DNA of 64,000 nt from Bacteroidota bacterium (lineage in GTDB: Bacteria; Bacteroidota; Bacteroidia; Chitinophagales; Saprospiraceae). The notes beneath the pieces were generated by a model, which ran no database searches, was not told where the DNA came from, and saw nothing but the letters and a program-made list of their open reading frames with translations. The stretch is taken from positions 44,599 to 108,598 of the forward strand of contig JASBVF010000014.1 of NCBI GenBank assembly GCA_030147525.1, in the 5' to 3' direction. This document shows, piece by piece, positions 19,585 to 28,378 of the stretch. Position numbers and translations under genes: made by a program. How positions within the stretch are numbered: the first letter of the stretch is position 1; every line of letters starts with the position of its first letter.

Positions 19585-19889
19585 CCTACAGGCCTAACGT
19601 CTTCCATTTGAAACAAACTCGCTCCTGCAGGAGCAGCAGTGTTTTTTCAAAGGGAAGACCTTGAACCAGCCGGGATGCTTCTAAAATCTTTTCAGAGGCA
19701 ATATCTTTTTCCCGATTAAGGCAGAAGCAAATTTTGAAGGTTTTGGTTTTACGGATTGCCCGGCACCGGCACCCGCAGTATTAACTTTAACAATTCGGAA
19801 GCTGACACGCTATTGGAAAAGAAGGGGCGGCGGATTACTATTGCATTTGGTAAAGTCCAATTGACAAACTTTGCCGTCCACTAATTATT
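19585..19889. other. Intergenic region
   Basis: A 305-bp gap with a small GCTCC-TGCA-GGAGC palindrome (19621-19634) followed by a T-run, possibly a weak terminator for the upstream gene. A near-match promoter box AAACTTTG lies about 25 nt before the next ATG. Nothing else seen. Confidence 0.45.
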
Positions 19890-21383
19890 ATGAAAAATGA
19901 AGCTTTTTTAAATAATCCGCTCTCTTGTTGGGCATTATTTGGCACCATCATTCTATTCCACTTCAACCTGCCAGCCCAAAGCTACTTAGGCATCGGCTGG
20001 CATGCAGGGATGCCAATCAAAATTGACAACTGCTGCAATCCTTACTTTCAGGCCAAACCGGTACCGGTATCCTCGTTTTCATTGACCTATAAAAGGGAAA
20101 TATTGAGCAAGAAAAAGGATAAATGGTTCTATGAAATAGGATTGACTTCTGCAGGGCTTGGCTACAATACCGTAGAACACGAAAACGATACCACCCACAT
20201 TACTCCGTGGGGTTTGTATAAAGTCAGGCATCGTGGTTTTCCATCTGTTTTGTTGGGCTTCGGTCGTACTATCGGCTTGAAAAATAACCACAAGTTTGCA
20301 TTGGGATTAGAAGGGTCATATCGCATTTCCCATACGATGGGTGGGTACATCAGCACTGCTTTTACCCTTGAATATGCCGTGGCCGACCTGACCTTTCCTT
20401 TGTTTCTTCGGGCAAATCTCGGTTATGCAATTCCTTTTAGGTTATTCGGACAGATACCTGCCCATTTGCTTTTTTATACAAAAATATCAGCCCAGGATAT
20501 TGCGAAAGGGCCTCAGTTTATCCGGGACCCGGTTACCGGAAGCGTCAATAGAGACGGGAAATATACGTTTAACAATTCCGAAGCAGGAGTACAGTTTTAT
20601 TTAGATATAGGGAAGCAACATTATAATTTTTTGGACAGACCCCAAAAAGAACGGAGGGAGAAGGTAAACAGAAGCGGAAAGACTAAAATCAAGTATTCAA
20701 TTGACCTGCAATTGTATTCTCCACGCCCTACCAAATATTATATTCCACAGGTGGACAGCTTTTCATTATCGGGCCTCAAAACCAGCATGACATCCCAAAT
20801 AGGTTTAAGAGCAGAATTCGTCCATTTCAGGAATACAAATTGGTCAACCGTAGTTTCGGTTGGCATAGGCCGGACGACTGAAACGCATCATTTCAAGGCA
20901 ATTCCTGCATTTACTCGTGACGGCAGTCGTATCGATGTCGCCGGGGGCGGCCCTATTGGCAGTTATGCCATTCAAAATGTTGGGCTTTCGTACAAACATG
21001 ACTTGGGGAAAAAGAAACTTCAACACACACTTTCGATATGTGCTGTGGAACCCATTACAAAGTATGCCAACGGATTTGCCATTTCGGAAAACCGCAGCTT
21101 CACCTCGGATATAATAGAAGGAGAATTCTATGAAAAATATGGTCATCATAAATTATTGGCGGGTGTAGAATATAACCCCGAACTTTTGCTCCACTTGCAT
21201 AAACGGGTATTTTTTGGACTGGGAATGGTTTTCAATTATACCTGGGGAGTGATGGCCAATGGCCGTGTTACCGTCTCGAACGGCACTACCACTTACTATG
21301 GCGGAATGCTTCAAAAGTTCAGTAAAATCGGGATTTCTGCACGGATGGGTTTTCAAGGTAAAAGGCATTTGATGGATTTATGA
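19890..21383 (+). CDS. Exported uncharacterised beta-barrel-like protein
   Basis: 497 residues; family not recognised. The first 30 residues form an export signal (hydrophobic WALFGTIILFHFNLPAQ, cleavage after AQS likely). The rest consists of amphipathic strands and glycine/aromatic turns (GLTSAGLGYN, KFALGLEGSYRISHTMGGYI, VFFGLGMVFNYTWGVMANG), consistent with an outer-membrane barrel. As in the preceding gene, two strand-rich halves are separated by a Lys/Arg-rich linker (about residues 250-270), so the pair may be distant paralogues. Both are AT-rich relative to neighbours. No operon partner suggests a function. Confidence 0.68.
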   Translation: MKNEAFLNNPLSCWALFGTIILFHFNLPAQSYLGIGWHAGMPIKIDNCCNPYFQAKPVPVSSFSLTYKREILSKKKDKWFYEIGLTSAGLGYNTVEHENDTTHITPWGLYKVRHRGFPSVLLGFGRTIGLKNNHKFALGLEGSYRISHTMGGYISTAFTLEYAVADLTFPLFLRANLGYAIPFRLFGQIPAHLLFYTKISAQDIAKGPQFIRDPVTGSVNRDGKYTFNNSEAGVQFYLDIGKQHYNFLDRPQKERREKVNRSGKTKIKYSIDLQLYSPRPTKYYIPQVDSFSLSGLKTSMTSQIGLRAEFVHFRNTNWSTVVSVGIGRTTETHHFKAIPAFTRDGSRIDVAGGGPIGSYAIQNVGLSYKHDLGKKKLQHTLSICAVEPITKYANGFAISENRSFTSDIIEGEFYEKYGHHKLLAGVEYNPELLLHLHKRVFFGLGMVFNYTWGVMANGRVTVSNGTTTYYGGMLQKFSKIGISARMGFQGKRHLMDL

Positions 21384-21507
21384 TGCTGAATGCATTGCAA
21401 TTAATTTAATGCTTGTGAATAAAAATGGCGGCCTCGATGCCAGTTTGCCCCATTTTGAAGATACATGTTTTGGCAATTGAGAGGTATAATTGTAAGCTGC
21501 CCAATCG

Positions 21508-22389
21508 TCAATCCATAATCATCACCTTGCTGGAAATCGAATGATTTTTCAGTTTTATTTCGATGAAATATTCACCTGCGGGGGCATCGTTCAGGCGGAT
21601 GAGGTATTCCATTTGATCATTTTTTACTTGAAAATTTTCGCTGGCCCTCACTTTTCCGGCAGCATCACGAACAATGGCACTGACTGACTGTGGTTGTATA
21701 TTGTAAAAATACAATGGCAGGTTTTCACCGGAAAAAACCGATGTAAACACCACCTCCTCCTTTTGGGGCAGGTCCTTCTTGTTTTTTGTCAGTTCTTCAC
21801 AAAAAACGCTATCGCACGGCAGCCGGGCCGAGCCACAAAAATCGACGGTGAAACTACCGGTTGCATTGTCGTAATTTTGAATGGCCAGGGCGTATCGCTC
21901 GCCTTTTTCACATTTAAGTGCAGGCAGGAAATTGTTGTCACCCTTCGAACAGCCGTTGCATTCCCGCTTTCCCCGGCGTTCTGCGGTCGTCAGCCCGGTG
22001 GGGCCGAGGCAAGGCAGGCTCATTTCGGGATAACCTGTAACCTGGCCTGATAACATGCAGCGTAAGAGTTTTGGTTTTTCACAATCCTTGTTTGCAATTT
22101 TAAAAACGGCAAAATCCACGTCGTCTGTTGGTTTTTCCGGCGTGATGGTGAAAGTAAAATAACCTGCTTCAGCCACTTCCCAGGTGACCCAGGTCGTGGC
22201 TCTCGGTTCCGGCAGGCAACTGAAGACGGTTGTTTTCGATGCGGGGTCTTTTGGAAACTCGAACCTAAAGCTGCCTTTGCTGCAAATTTCAAAAGCATTT
22301 TCGCAGGTGAAATAGTTTTGACTTAAAGCAAGTGGCTGGCAGAAATGTAAAAAGGCAAGGATCTGAAGTAGTTGCAGAGCGCTTCGCAT
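21508..22389 (-). CDS. Secreted cysteine-rich protein with C-terminal sorting-like domain
   Basis: 293 residues with signal peptide MRSALQLLQILAFLHFCQPL, ending at ALSQ. The core (residues about 25-190) has a disulfide-prone pattern (CENAFEIC, FSCLPE, RCMLSG, ECNGCSKG, FCGSARLPC) and a PPC-like beta-sandwich signature (WVTWEVAEAGYFTFTITP, DDVDFAVFKI, YALAIQNYDNATGSFTVDF). Such domains are common in Bacteroidota secreted proteins. The last 80 residues (AGKVRASENF, APAGEYFIEIKL, SSKVMIMD) resemble a T9SS sorting domain. It lies downstream of, and co-directional with, the tandem amidohydrolase, separated by a hairpin. Function unknown. Confidence 0.7.
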   Translation of the reverse strand: MRSALQLLQILAFLHFCQPLALSQNYFTCENAFEICSKGSFRFEFPKDPASKTTVFSCLPEPRATTWVTWEVAEAGYFTFTITPEKPTDDVDFAVFKIANKDCEKPKLLRCMLSGQVTGYPEMSLPCLGPTGLTTAERRGKRECNGCSKGDNNFLPALKCEKGERYALAIQNYDNATGSFTVDFCGSARLPCDSVFCEELTKNKKDLPQKEEVVFTSVFSGENLPLYFYNIQPQSVSAIVRDAAGKVRASENFQVKNDQMEYLIRLNDAPAGEYFIEIKLKNHSISSKVMIMD

Positions 22390-22427
22390 GGTTTGATTTT
22401 TTAAAAGATTAAATATAAAGCCAAGTT

Positions 22428-22461
22428 ACGATTTACGATTGCCGGAGCAATCGTAAATCGT
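22428..22461. repeat. Perfect 15-bp hairpin between co-directional genes
   Basis: ACGATTTACGATTGC (22428-22442) and its exact reverse complement (22447-22461) enclose a CGGA loop. The arms are themselves built of the repeated unit CGATTTA; a further partial copy continues to 22479. Confidence 0.85.
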
Positions 22462-22478
22462 AAATCCAAATTCGTAAA

Positions 22479-25478
22479 TCATTTCCCCTCATCCTCCTCG
22501 CTATCGCAATGATAGTGATTGCTGCGGCGGAAGCTGGGTCTTTGCGTACTCCCTCCATTCTTTTTCACCGCCAGCATCTTCTGGATCAAACGGTTGCGCT
22601 CGGCGGCCACTTCCTCCCGGAGTTTCAGGTCTTCGTTCCGGTCGAAGAATTTGATGCCGTCCACGAAGGTCATTTCGGCCTTGGCATACACCGACAGCGG
22701 GTTGTCGCTCCACACGACCACGTCGGCGTCTTTGCCCACTTTCAGGCTGCCCGTGCGGTCGGCGATGCGAAGCAGTTTGGCGGGGTTGAGCGTCACGAAT
22801 TTCAGCGCATCCTCCTCCTTCACGCCCCCGAAGCGCACGGCCTTGCCGGCTTCCTGGTTCAGGCGGCGGGCCATTTCGGCGTCGTCGGAATTGAAAGCCA
22901 CGGTGACACCCTGCTCGTGCATGATGGCGCCGTTGTGCGGAATGGCTTCGTAAACTTCGTATTTGTAAGCCCACCAGTCGGCAAAACTGCTGCCGCCAAC
23001 GCCGTGGGCCGCCATTTTATCCGCCACTTTGTAGCCTTCGAGGATGTGGGTGAAGGTGTTCACTTTAAAACCGAACTGCTCGGCCACGTGCATCAGCATG
23101 TTGATCTCGCTCTGCACGTAGCTGTGGCAGGTGATAAAACGCTTGCTTTCGAGGATTTCGAGCAGGGCTTCCAGCTCCAGGTCGGGGCGGTAGGGTTTAC
23201 CCGACTTCTTCAGTTCGCCGTATTTTTTGGCTTCGGTGAAATAATCTATGAAAGTTTCGGCCACACCCATGCGGGTGTCAGGGAAACGATCGTTGCTGCT
23301 GCTGCGGGAGCGTTTAACGTTTTCACCCAAAGCAAATTTTATGAAGGGTTTGGCAAAATCATACTTCAGTTCCTCCGGCGCAAAACCCCAGCGCAGCTTG
23401 ATGATAGCGCTTTGTCCGCCGATGGGATTGGCGGAGCCGTGCAACACCTGAGCACAGGTAACGCCGCCGCTGAGCTGGCGGTAGATGTCGATATCTTCAC
23501 TGTCCACCACATCGCCGATGCGCACCTCTGCGCTGCTGGCCTGTGCGCCTTCGTTCACCCCACGGCTCACGGCGATGTGCGTGTGCTCGTCGATGATGCC
23601 CGGCGTCACGTGTTTGCCGGTAGCGTCGATCGGGATGGCGTTGTCCTGGTTGATGTTCTTGCCGATCCTGGCGATTTTACCGTTCTGGATGAGCACGTCG
23701 GCGTTTTGTAAAATGCCTTCCCGCTCGTTCGTCCAGACGGTGGCGTTTTTCAAAACATAAGTCCCCGCCTTGGGGCGCTCCGTCCAGCCGAAGGCGGTGA
23801 AGGGATAGGTGACTTTGCCCGTCTCCGCAGTTTCTTCTTTTTTACCGTCCTTTTTTTCCTTTTTTTCGGAATCTTTCTTCTCCACGTCGCCGGTGCGGAT
23901 AGCGGTCCAGTTCACCCAGTTGCCGTTGCCCTCCTGGCCATTGCCGGCCCAGCCGTCTTTTCCGAAAGTGCCTGCCAGACGGGTCGTTTCCTCCACGCCG
24001 GTGGGTTTGAAGGTGAGCGTGATGCGGCTGTTGTTTATCTTGTTGTTGACTTTTATTTCGGTGGTGTCGTTGGTTTTGATGGCCATTTTAAAACCATCAC
24101 CCTCCTCGCTCACTTCCAGTTTCATGGCCATGTCGCCCACCGTCAGCGTGTAGGCGCCGGCGAGATCGGGGGCGTCGAGATCCTTCAGGACGAAGGGTTT
24201 TCCTTTGATCCAGTTGTGATGGATTTTGGTTTTTTCCTCAAAAATATTCCCGCTGGTGATGATGAAATTGGCAAATTTCCCCTTGTCGAGCGTGCCAAGT
24301 TCGTTGAGCGAATTGGTGAAACCGGCGGGCGTCCAGGTCAGCGCCTTGAGGGCGTCTTGCTCGCTGAGGCCGTTTTCGATGGCCTTGCGGACGTTGGCCA
24401 TGAAGTCGTCTTTTTTCTTCAAATCCGCCGTTGTGAAGGCGAACGGAATGCCCGCCGTGGCGATACGGGCGGGATTGGAAGGCGCCAGTTCCCAGTGTTT
24501 CATGTCGGCCAGTTTCACCTGAATGGCGTCGTAGGGATCCTCCACGTCGAAGGCATCGGGGAAGTTGACGGGCAGGATGAGCGAGGAGCCGGTGGCCTTG
24601 ATTTCATTGAGCCGCTGGTATTCGTCGCCGTTGCCTTTGATGAGGTAGGTGACGCCGAACTCCTTACCGAGGGTGGCGGCACGAAGGGCTTCGAGCTTGT
24701 CGCCCACCTCAAAAATTTGTTGCAGGCCGAGGTTGTTGTTCCAGGCTTCGAGCGAGAGGTTGACTTCCTCGTTGCGGCCGGTTTTTTTATACCACTGCCC
24801 GTCGAGGTAGGTCTGGCGCAGCAATGCGACGGCGCCCATGAGCGAAGTGGGATAACTCTGCGAGGAGGAGCCTTTGCTGAAAGAAAAATGATGCCCGACC
24901 CGCTCCTTCAGGATGATCTCATGTTCCCGCCCATCGGACAGGGTGACGAGGGTGGAAGTGCCCCGGTCGATGCCGTCCTGGCTGTGGGACAGCACGGCGC
25001 CGAAGCCGAGTTTGCGGTATTCGCCGGCTGCTTTATCATTGGTTTTAAAATTTTCAAACGCCTGAAATTCAGGCTTCAGCGCTTCATTCCACATGTAAGC
25101 GCCGGGCTTGTCCGACTCGAACTGACTGGGGCCGCCCCAGCCACGTCCGCCGCCTTCCCGCTTCACTTCGGGCATGCCGTAGTCGGTGTAAATGTCGATA
25201 AAAGACGGGTAGATCGTTTTTCCGGAAGCATCGATCACCACGGCATCACCTGGTACAGCAATGCCCTGCCCAATGGCTTCGACCTTGCCTTTGCGGATGA
25301 TGAGCGTGGCGTTGTCGAGTTTTTCGTTCCAGGATTTGTAGATGGTGGCGTTGGTGAAAGCATACAGGCCTTCCCGGTGGTCGGCGACGCCGTTGCGGGG
25401 ATAGGTGACCTGTGCAATGATGGACGATGAATAATGAACGATGAATGCTACGAATAGAAGGCGGATGAGTTTTTTCAT
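22479..25478 (-). CDS. Tandem amidohydrolase-superfamily protein, exported; N-terminal half lacks the metal motif
   Basis: 999 residues. The start at 25478 is chosen for its signal peptide (MKKLIRLLFVAFIVHYSS); 12 more open codons lie upstream. Two imidazolonepropionase-like halves follow. In the C-terminal half the metal site looks intact: GIIDEHTHI (HxH), ITCHSYVQ, FTHILEG and AFNSDDAE, with the closing strand motif GSLKVGKDADVVVW. In the N-terminal half the equivalent of HTH reads DIYTDYG, so it cannot bind metal in the usual way and is probably structural. A charged Lys/Glu-rich linker (about residues 535-560) joins the halves. Relatives are periplasmic metal-dependent hydrolases or dipeptidases of unknown substrate. 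Confidence 0.85.
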   Translation of the reverse strand: MKKLIRLLFVAFIVHYSSSIIAQVTYPRNGVADHREGLYAFTNATIYKSWNEKLDNATLIIRKGKVEAIGQGIAVPGDAVVIDASGKTIYPSFIDIYTDYGMPEVKREGGGRGWGGPSQFESDKPGAYMWNEALKPEFQAFENFKTNDKAAGEYRKLGFGAVLSHSQDGIDRGTSTLVTLSDGREHEIILKERVGHHFSFSKGSSSQSYPTSLMGAVALLRQTYLDGQWYKKTGRNEEVNLSLEAWNNNLGLQQIFEVGDKLEALRAATLGKEFGVTYLIKGNGDEYQRLNEIKATGSSLILPVNFPDAFDVEDPYDAIQVKLADMKHWELAPSNPARIATAGIPFAFTTADLKKKDDFMANVRKAIENGLSEQDALKALTWTPAGFTNSLNELGTLDKGKFANFIITSGNIFEEKTKIHHNWIKGKPFVLKDLDAPDLAGAYTLTVGDMAMKLEVSEEGDGFKMAIKTNDTTEIKVNNKINNSRITLTFKPTGVEETTRLAGTFGKDGWAGNGQEGNGNWVNWTAIRTGDVEKKDSEKKEKKDGKKEETAETGKVTYPFTAFGWTERPKAGTYVLKNATVWTNEREGILQNADVLIQNGKIARIGKNINQDNAIPIDATGKHVTPGIIDEHTHIAVSRGVNEGAQASSAEVRIGDVVDSEDIDIYRQLSGGVTCAQVLHGSANPIGGQSAIIKLRWGFAPEELKYDFAKPFIKFALGENVKRSRSSSNDRFPDTRMGVAETFIDYFTEAKKYGELKKSGKPYRPDLELEALLEILESKRFITCHSYVQSEINMLMHVAEQFGFKVNTFTHILEGYKVADKMAAHGVGGSSFADWWAYKYEVYEAIPHNGAIMHEQGVTVAFNSDDAEMARRLNQEAGKAVRFGGVKEEDALKFVTLNPAKLLRIADRTGSLKVGKDADVVVWSDNPLSVYAKAEMTFVDGIKFFDRNEDLKLREEVAAERNRLIQKMLAVKKNGGSTQRPSFRRSNHYHCDSEEDEGK
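25424..25447 (-). repeat. Short repeat (CATTCATCGTTCAT unit) inside a signal-peptide coding region
   Basis: The minus strand here matches the plus strand at 33461-33484 in 23 of 24 positions. Here it encodes part of the amidohydrolase signal peptide; at the other site it is intergenic. Confidence 0.7.
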
Positions 25479-25576
25479 ACTGAATTTGACAATGATTGAT
25501 CTGGCAGTTTCCAACCGCTAAAACTTTAGCGGAGCTCTTCGGTTGAATTTTGCCTTTAAATAATGTTCGACGCTGG

Positions 25577-25584
25577 CAAAGATA
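25577..25584 (-). promoter_or_regulatory. Bacteroidota -7 box for the tandem amidohydrolase
   Basis: The minus strand reads TATCTTTG, an exact TAnnTTTG match, about 100 nt before the start at 25478. Confidence 0.55.
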
Positions 25585-25918
25585 GTTTTTGAACGGAAAA
25601 ATATCTCTTCTAAAACTGCAACTGTGCTTCCGATCAATCGCAGAACTTTGTTTTGTCTGATGAAAGTCGTTGCATAATTACATTTCAAACAATCACAATA
25701 CGCCATTTTTTCACAAAAAGCCTGAAAACAACAAACTACAGACGTCCGTTTTTCACGACCACAAAACATAGCGTAAGAATTGCTTTGAGGAAAAATTTTG
25801 AAGACTGCACTTTACGTCCAAACAAAGTAAATACGCTCTTCTTTTCAGGAAAAACTGGCTTTTTAAGCATAAAGAGACTGGAAAATGTAAAATTTTAAAT
25901 TTTTAGCTTGATTTTCAG

Positions 25919-25950
25919 TTGGATGTAAGGGGTGATTTCCTTTACATTTG
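25919..25950 (+). promoter_or_regulatory. Bacteroidota-type promoter for a small protein
   Basis: TTG at 25919-25921 and TACATTTG at 25943-25950 with a 21-nt spacer. It predicts a short leader ahead of the 34-codon frame at 25991. Confidence 0.65.
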
Positions 25951-25990
25951 AAGCTCGAAAATATTGAACCAATCACCAAATGACATTAGT

Positions 25991-26095
25991 ATGAATGATT
26001 TTATCTTGTTAGCCGCTGCCATTATTGGCCTCCTGCTCTTACACTTACCAGATCAAAAACAATCCGGGAACGAGTTGCCTTCAGAAAATCCTTAA
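25991..26095 (+). CDS. Predicted 34-residue single-pass membrane peptide
   Basis: A small frame encoding MNDFILLAAAIIGLLLLHLP followed by the polar tail DQKQSGNELPSENP. The first 20 residues form one membrane helix with a short acidic N-terminus; the tail is soluble. A well-formed Bacteroidota promoter ends about 40 nt upstream, which is the main reason to believe it is expressed. An ATG at 25980 opens a four-codon frame whose TGA overlaps this ATG. No family is recognised; it could be a regulatory small membrane protein, a type I toxin-like peptide, or chance. Confidence 0.5.
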   Translation: MNDFILLAAAIIGLLLLHLPDQKQSGNELPSENP

Positions 26096-26538
26096 TTCAG
26101 GATTCTTCAGCCAGCTTGATCTTTGTTTTTAATCACCTATTGCCACAGGCATGGGTTTAAAACTGTTTACCTTCTGTGAAGGTGCCGGCAGGACAACTCC
26201 TTGGAGCTGAACCTACTCATGAGTTTTTCTACTTCTGGTAATATTCCAAGGCCGGGCGGTTCCGGTATTTTCAGGGATGTCCCGACTGTCTTAACTGGCG
26301 GCCGGGCTGTTTTTTTTAAAAAAAAGAGTGAGCTTGAATAGCGGTTGCAACAGATCGCCCAAGAGTTTATGATAATCCGTCATTTCAGTTAAATTTGGGC
26401 ATCAGCAAAAACTGAGTCAATCATTGACTCGGTGGAAATTAAGAAATTGGAGCTTAGAATTTTGCTAACTGCCTGGTTTTCAACATTTCTAAAAAATTCA
26501 GTTTCTTAACTTCCTATTTCAAAAAAATCGCTAACGAC
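26096..26538. other. Intergenic region ahead of the aminotransferase
   Basis: A 443-bp gap. It contains direct repeats of a GGCCGGGC core near 26250 and 26300, a T-run/A-run boundary near 26310-26325, and a TAAATTTG promoter box at 26390-26397 that would give a leader of about 135 nt. No gene or known riboswitch was recognised. Confidence 0.45.
26390..26397 (+). promoter_or_regulatory. Possible Bacteroidota -7 box for the aminotransferase
   Basis: TAAATTTG is an exact TAnnTTTG match; the -33 region has only a weak TTTA at 26366-26369. Confidence 0.4.
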
Positions 26539-27672
26539 ATGCCACTCAATCGCCGTCAATGGCTTAAATCTGCCGGGTTAGCCGCCGGCGCTGCCACCGT
26601 TTTAGGTAACTCTTTTGCCGCTATTCCTTCCTTCCATTCTTTTTTGGAACAAAATGAATTACCTCACCTTCCTCCCGATTTGATGGTGAAGCTCAGTTCT
26701 AACGAGAATCCCTACGGCCCATCGCCCAAAGTGAGGGAAACAATGATCAAGGCTTTTGACAAAGTCTGTCGCTACCCCTGGGCGGAAAGGGATGAAATCA
26801 CTCAAAAAATTGCGAAAAAAGAAGGCGTCTCGCCAGATCACGTACTCCTCACCGTAGGTTCGACAGAGGGACTCAAGATTGCAGCAATTGCCTACCTCCA
26901 CGAAGGCGGTGAAGTCGTGGCAGCTGAACCAACTTTTGAGGCGATGCTTTACTATGCCGAACACATGGGGGCCTATGTCAACCGGGTACCGGTGGATAAA
27001 AACCTGGGCCTCGATCTTGAAGAAATGGAGCGGCGCTGCAATAGCAACACCCGTCTTGTTTTCGTCTGTAACCCGAACAACCCGACGGGCACGATCCTGC
27101 CGGCAGCCAAACTTCGTGACTTCTGCGAAAGCCTTGCCCGGCGCACGGTCGTTTTCAGCGACGAAGCCTACTACGACTATATAACCGAACCCAATTACCC
27201 CTCCATGGTGGAGTTGGTGAAACGCAACCTGAATGTGATTGTGTCACGTACTTTTTCAAAAGTTTATGGCCTGGCGGGCATCCGCATCGGTTATCTCGTG
27301 GCAAGGCCGGACATCATTGACCGGATTCAAAAATTCCAGGTGGACCGGCCCAACATGCTTGGACTCTACGCAGCATCTGCCGCCATGGATGAAGTGGGTT
27401 TCTATCAATACAGCCTCGACATGAACGCAAAGGCACGCAAAATGATCTGCGATTCCCTCGATGCACTCAATTTAGCTTACGTACCCAGCCACACGAATTT
27501 TGTCTTTTTTAAAACAGGAAGACCGATTGGCGATGTCATTGAAGCCATGCAACAACAAGGCGTCCGGGTAGGCAGGCCATTCCCGCCGCTGACAGACTGG
27601 TGCAGGGTGAGTACGGGAAAGCTGGAGGAAGTGGAAGTTTTTCAAAAGGCACTTGAAAAAGTGTTCGGGTAA
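26539..27672 (+). CDS. Tat-exported PLP-dependent aminotransferase (HisC-like fold type I)
   Basis: 377 residues. The N-terminus NRRQWLKSAGLAAGAA is a twin-arginine signal (RRxWLK followed by a hydrophobic stretch), so the folded, cofactor-loaded enzyme is predicted to go to the periplasm. The rest is a class I/II aminotransferase closest in feel to histidinol-phosphate aminotransferase: KLSSNENPYGPS, TVGSTEGLKIAA, FVCNPNNPTGT, FSDEAYYDY, and the PLP lysine at Lys241 in RTFSKVYGLAGIRIGY. No his genes are nearby, so a biosynthetic HisC role is unlikely; a periplasmic substrate is inferred but not identifiable. Confidence 0.88.
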   Translation: MPLNRRQWLKSAGLAAGAATVLGNSFAAIPSFHSFLEQNELPHLPPDLMVKLSSNENPYGPSPKVRETMIKAFDKVCRYPWAERDEITQKIAKKEGVSPDHVLLTVGSTEGLKIAAIAYLHEGGEVVAAEPTFEAMLYYAEHMGAYVNRVPVDKNLGLDLEEMERRCNSNTRLVFVCNPNNPTGTILPAAKLRDFCESLARRTVVFSDEAYYDYITEPNYPSMVELVKRNLNVIVSRTFSKVYGLAGIRIGYLVARPDIIDRIQKFQVDRPNMLGLYAASAAMDEVGFYQYSLDMNAKARKMICDSLDALNLAYVPSHTNFVFFKTGRPIGDVIEAMQQQGVRVGRPFPPLTDWCRVSTGKLEEVEVFQKALEKVFG

Positions 27673-27688
27673 GCAAAATTTTAAACGG

Positions 27689-27696
27689 TAAATTTG
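27689..27696 (+). promoter_or_regulatory. Bacteroidota -7 box for the PH-domain gene
   Basis: TAAATTTG, an exact TAnnTTTG match about 45 nt before the ATG at 27742. Confidence 0.45.
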
Positions 27697-27741
27697 GCCT
27701 GCATTCTGACCTGTTAAGTTTAACTCAATACAGTTCTGATC

Positions 27742-28221
27742 ATGACCTACTCCGCTACACTTGACCAACTTTCTAAAATTATCACCATTGTCGTGATGGC
27801 TGGATTACTCGCTTTCTATTTTTTCCTCCGGGATTCAGCAGGCTTTCTGCTTTGGTTTGGATTCATTGCACTGGTTTTTACCATATCGTATGCTTTAAGC
27901 CCGCTCCGATATGAGTTGGAGCAAGACCGCCTGGTCATTTACCGGTTAATTAAACCGGTAATAATTCAAAGGGGAGATGTATCCGAAGTCAGGCTGCTTG
28001 AAGCTGAAGACAAGAAAGGCATACTGCGCACCTTCGGTTCAGGCGGTTTTTTTGGATACTTTGGCCACTTCTGGAATAAGCGGCTCGGCCGGTTCATGAT
28101 GTATGCAACCCGGCGTGATCATCTTGTTTTTATCGAAAAAAAAGACGGCAAAAAAATTGTCATTTCACCGGATGATGAAAACTTTATCTTCGCTTTGAAG
28201 CGGCAGTGGAAGATGTCATAA
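27742..28221 (+). CDS. Small membrane protein with bacterial PH-like domain
   Basis: 159 residues. Two adjacent hydrophobic segments (about residues 12-30 and 36-53: IITIVVMAGLLAFYFFL, AGFLLWFGFIALVFTISYA) anchor a cytoplasmic domain with a bacterial PH-like pattern: YELEQDRLVIYRLIKPVII, a variable charged/glycine loop, and MYATRRDHLVFIEKK with a C-terminal ISPDDENFIFAL helix. Proteins of this type are small envelope-associated proteins of unknown ligand. No clear partnership with its neighbours. Confidence 0.7.
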   Translation: MTYSATLDQLSKIITIVVMAGLLAFYFFLRDSAGFLLWFGFIALVFTISYALSPLRYELEQDRLVIYRLIKPVIIQRGDVSEVRLLEAEDKKGILRTFGSGGFFGYFGHFWNKRLGRFMMYATRRDHLVFIEKKDGKKIVISPDDENFIFALKRQWKMS

Positions 28222-28378
28222 GGCCCTCCAAAATCCTATTTCGGTAAAGTATACTCCACAACGGGGTGAGCCAGAAATCCTGCCCTGCAATTACCTGGCC
28301 TGCTGAAAGTAATTTTAACAAGTGGTAAAATTATTCTACGAGAATAGCTGCTTTATCTTTTCTTTGTCAAAAAAAAAG

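Larger units (their letters stand above)
25479..25990. other. Divergent AT-rich intergenic region
   Basis: This 512-bp gap separates the amidohydrolase from a small membrane peptide gene. It holds a minus-strand promoter box at 25577-25584 and a plus-strand promoter at 25919-25950. Small open frames in it (for example 25518-25769 minus) show no protein-like composition. Confidence 0.55.

Noticed and set aside
22509..23711. 400-codon open frame on the plus strand opposite the tandem amidohydrolase
   Set aside because: Low-complexity His/Ala/Val/Phe-rich translation with no motif, antisense to a well-supported enzyme; a by-product of GC-rich third positions.
24216..25430. 404-codon open frame opposite the N-terminal half of the amidohydrolase
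   Set aside because: Same pattern of antisense openness; no recognisable protein features.
25518..25769. 83-codon minus-strand frame in the divergent gap
   Set aside because: No signal, no family pattern, and it overlaps the promoter box of the amidohydrolase.
26541..27672. Calling the aminotransferase hisC of histidine biosynthesis
   Set aside because: It has a Tat signal and no his genes nearby, so the symbol would mislead even though the fold is HisC-like.
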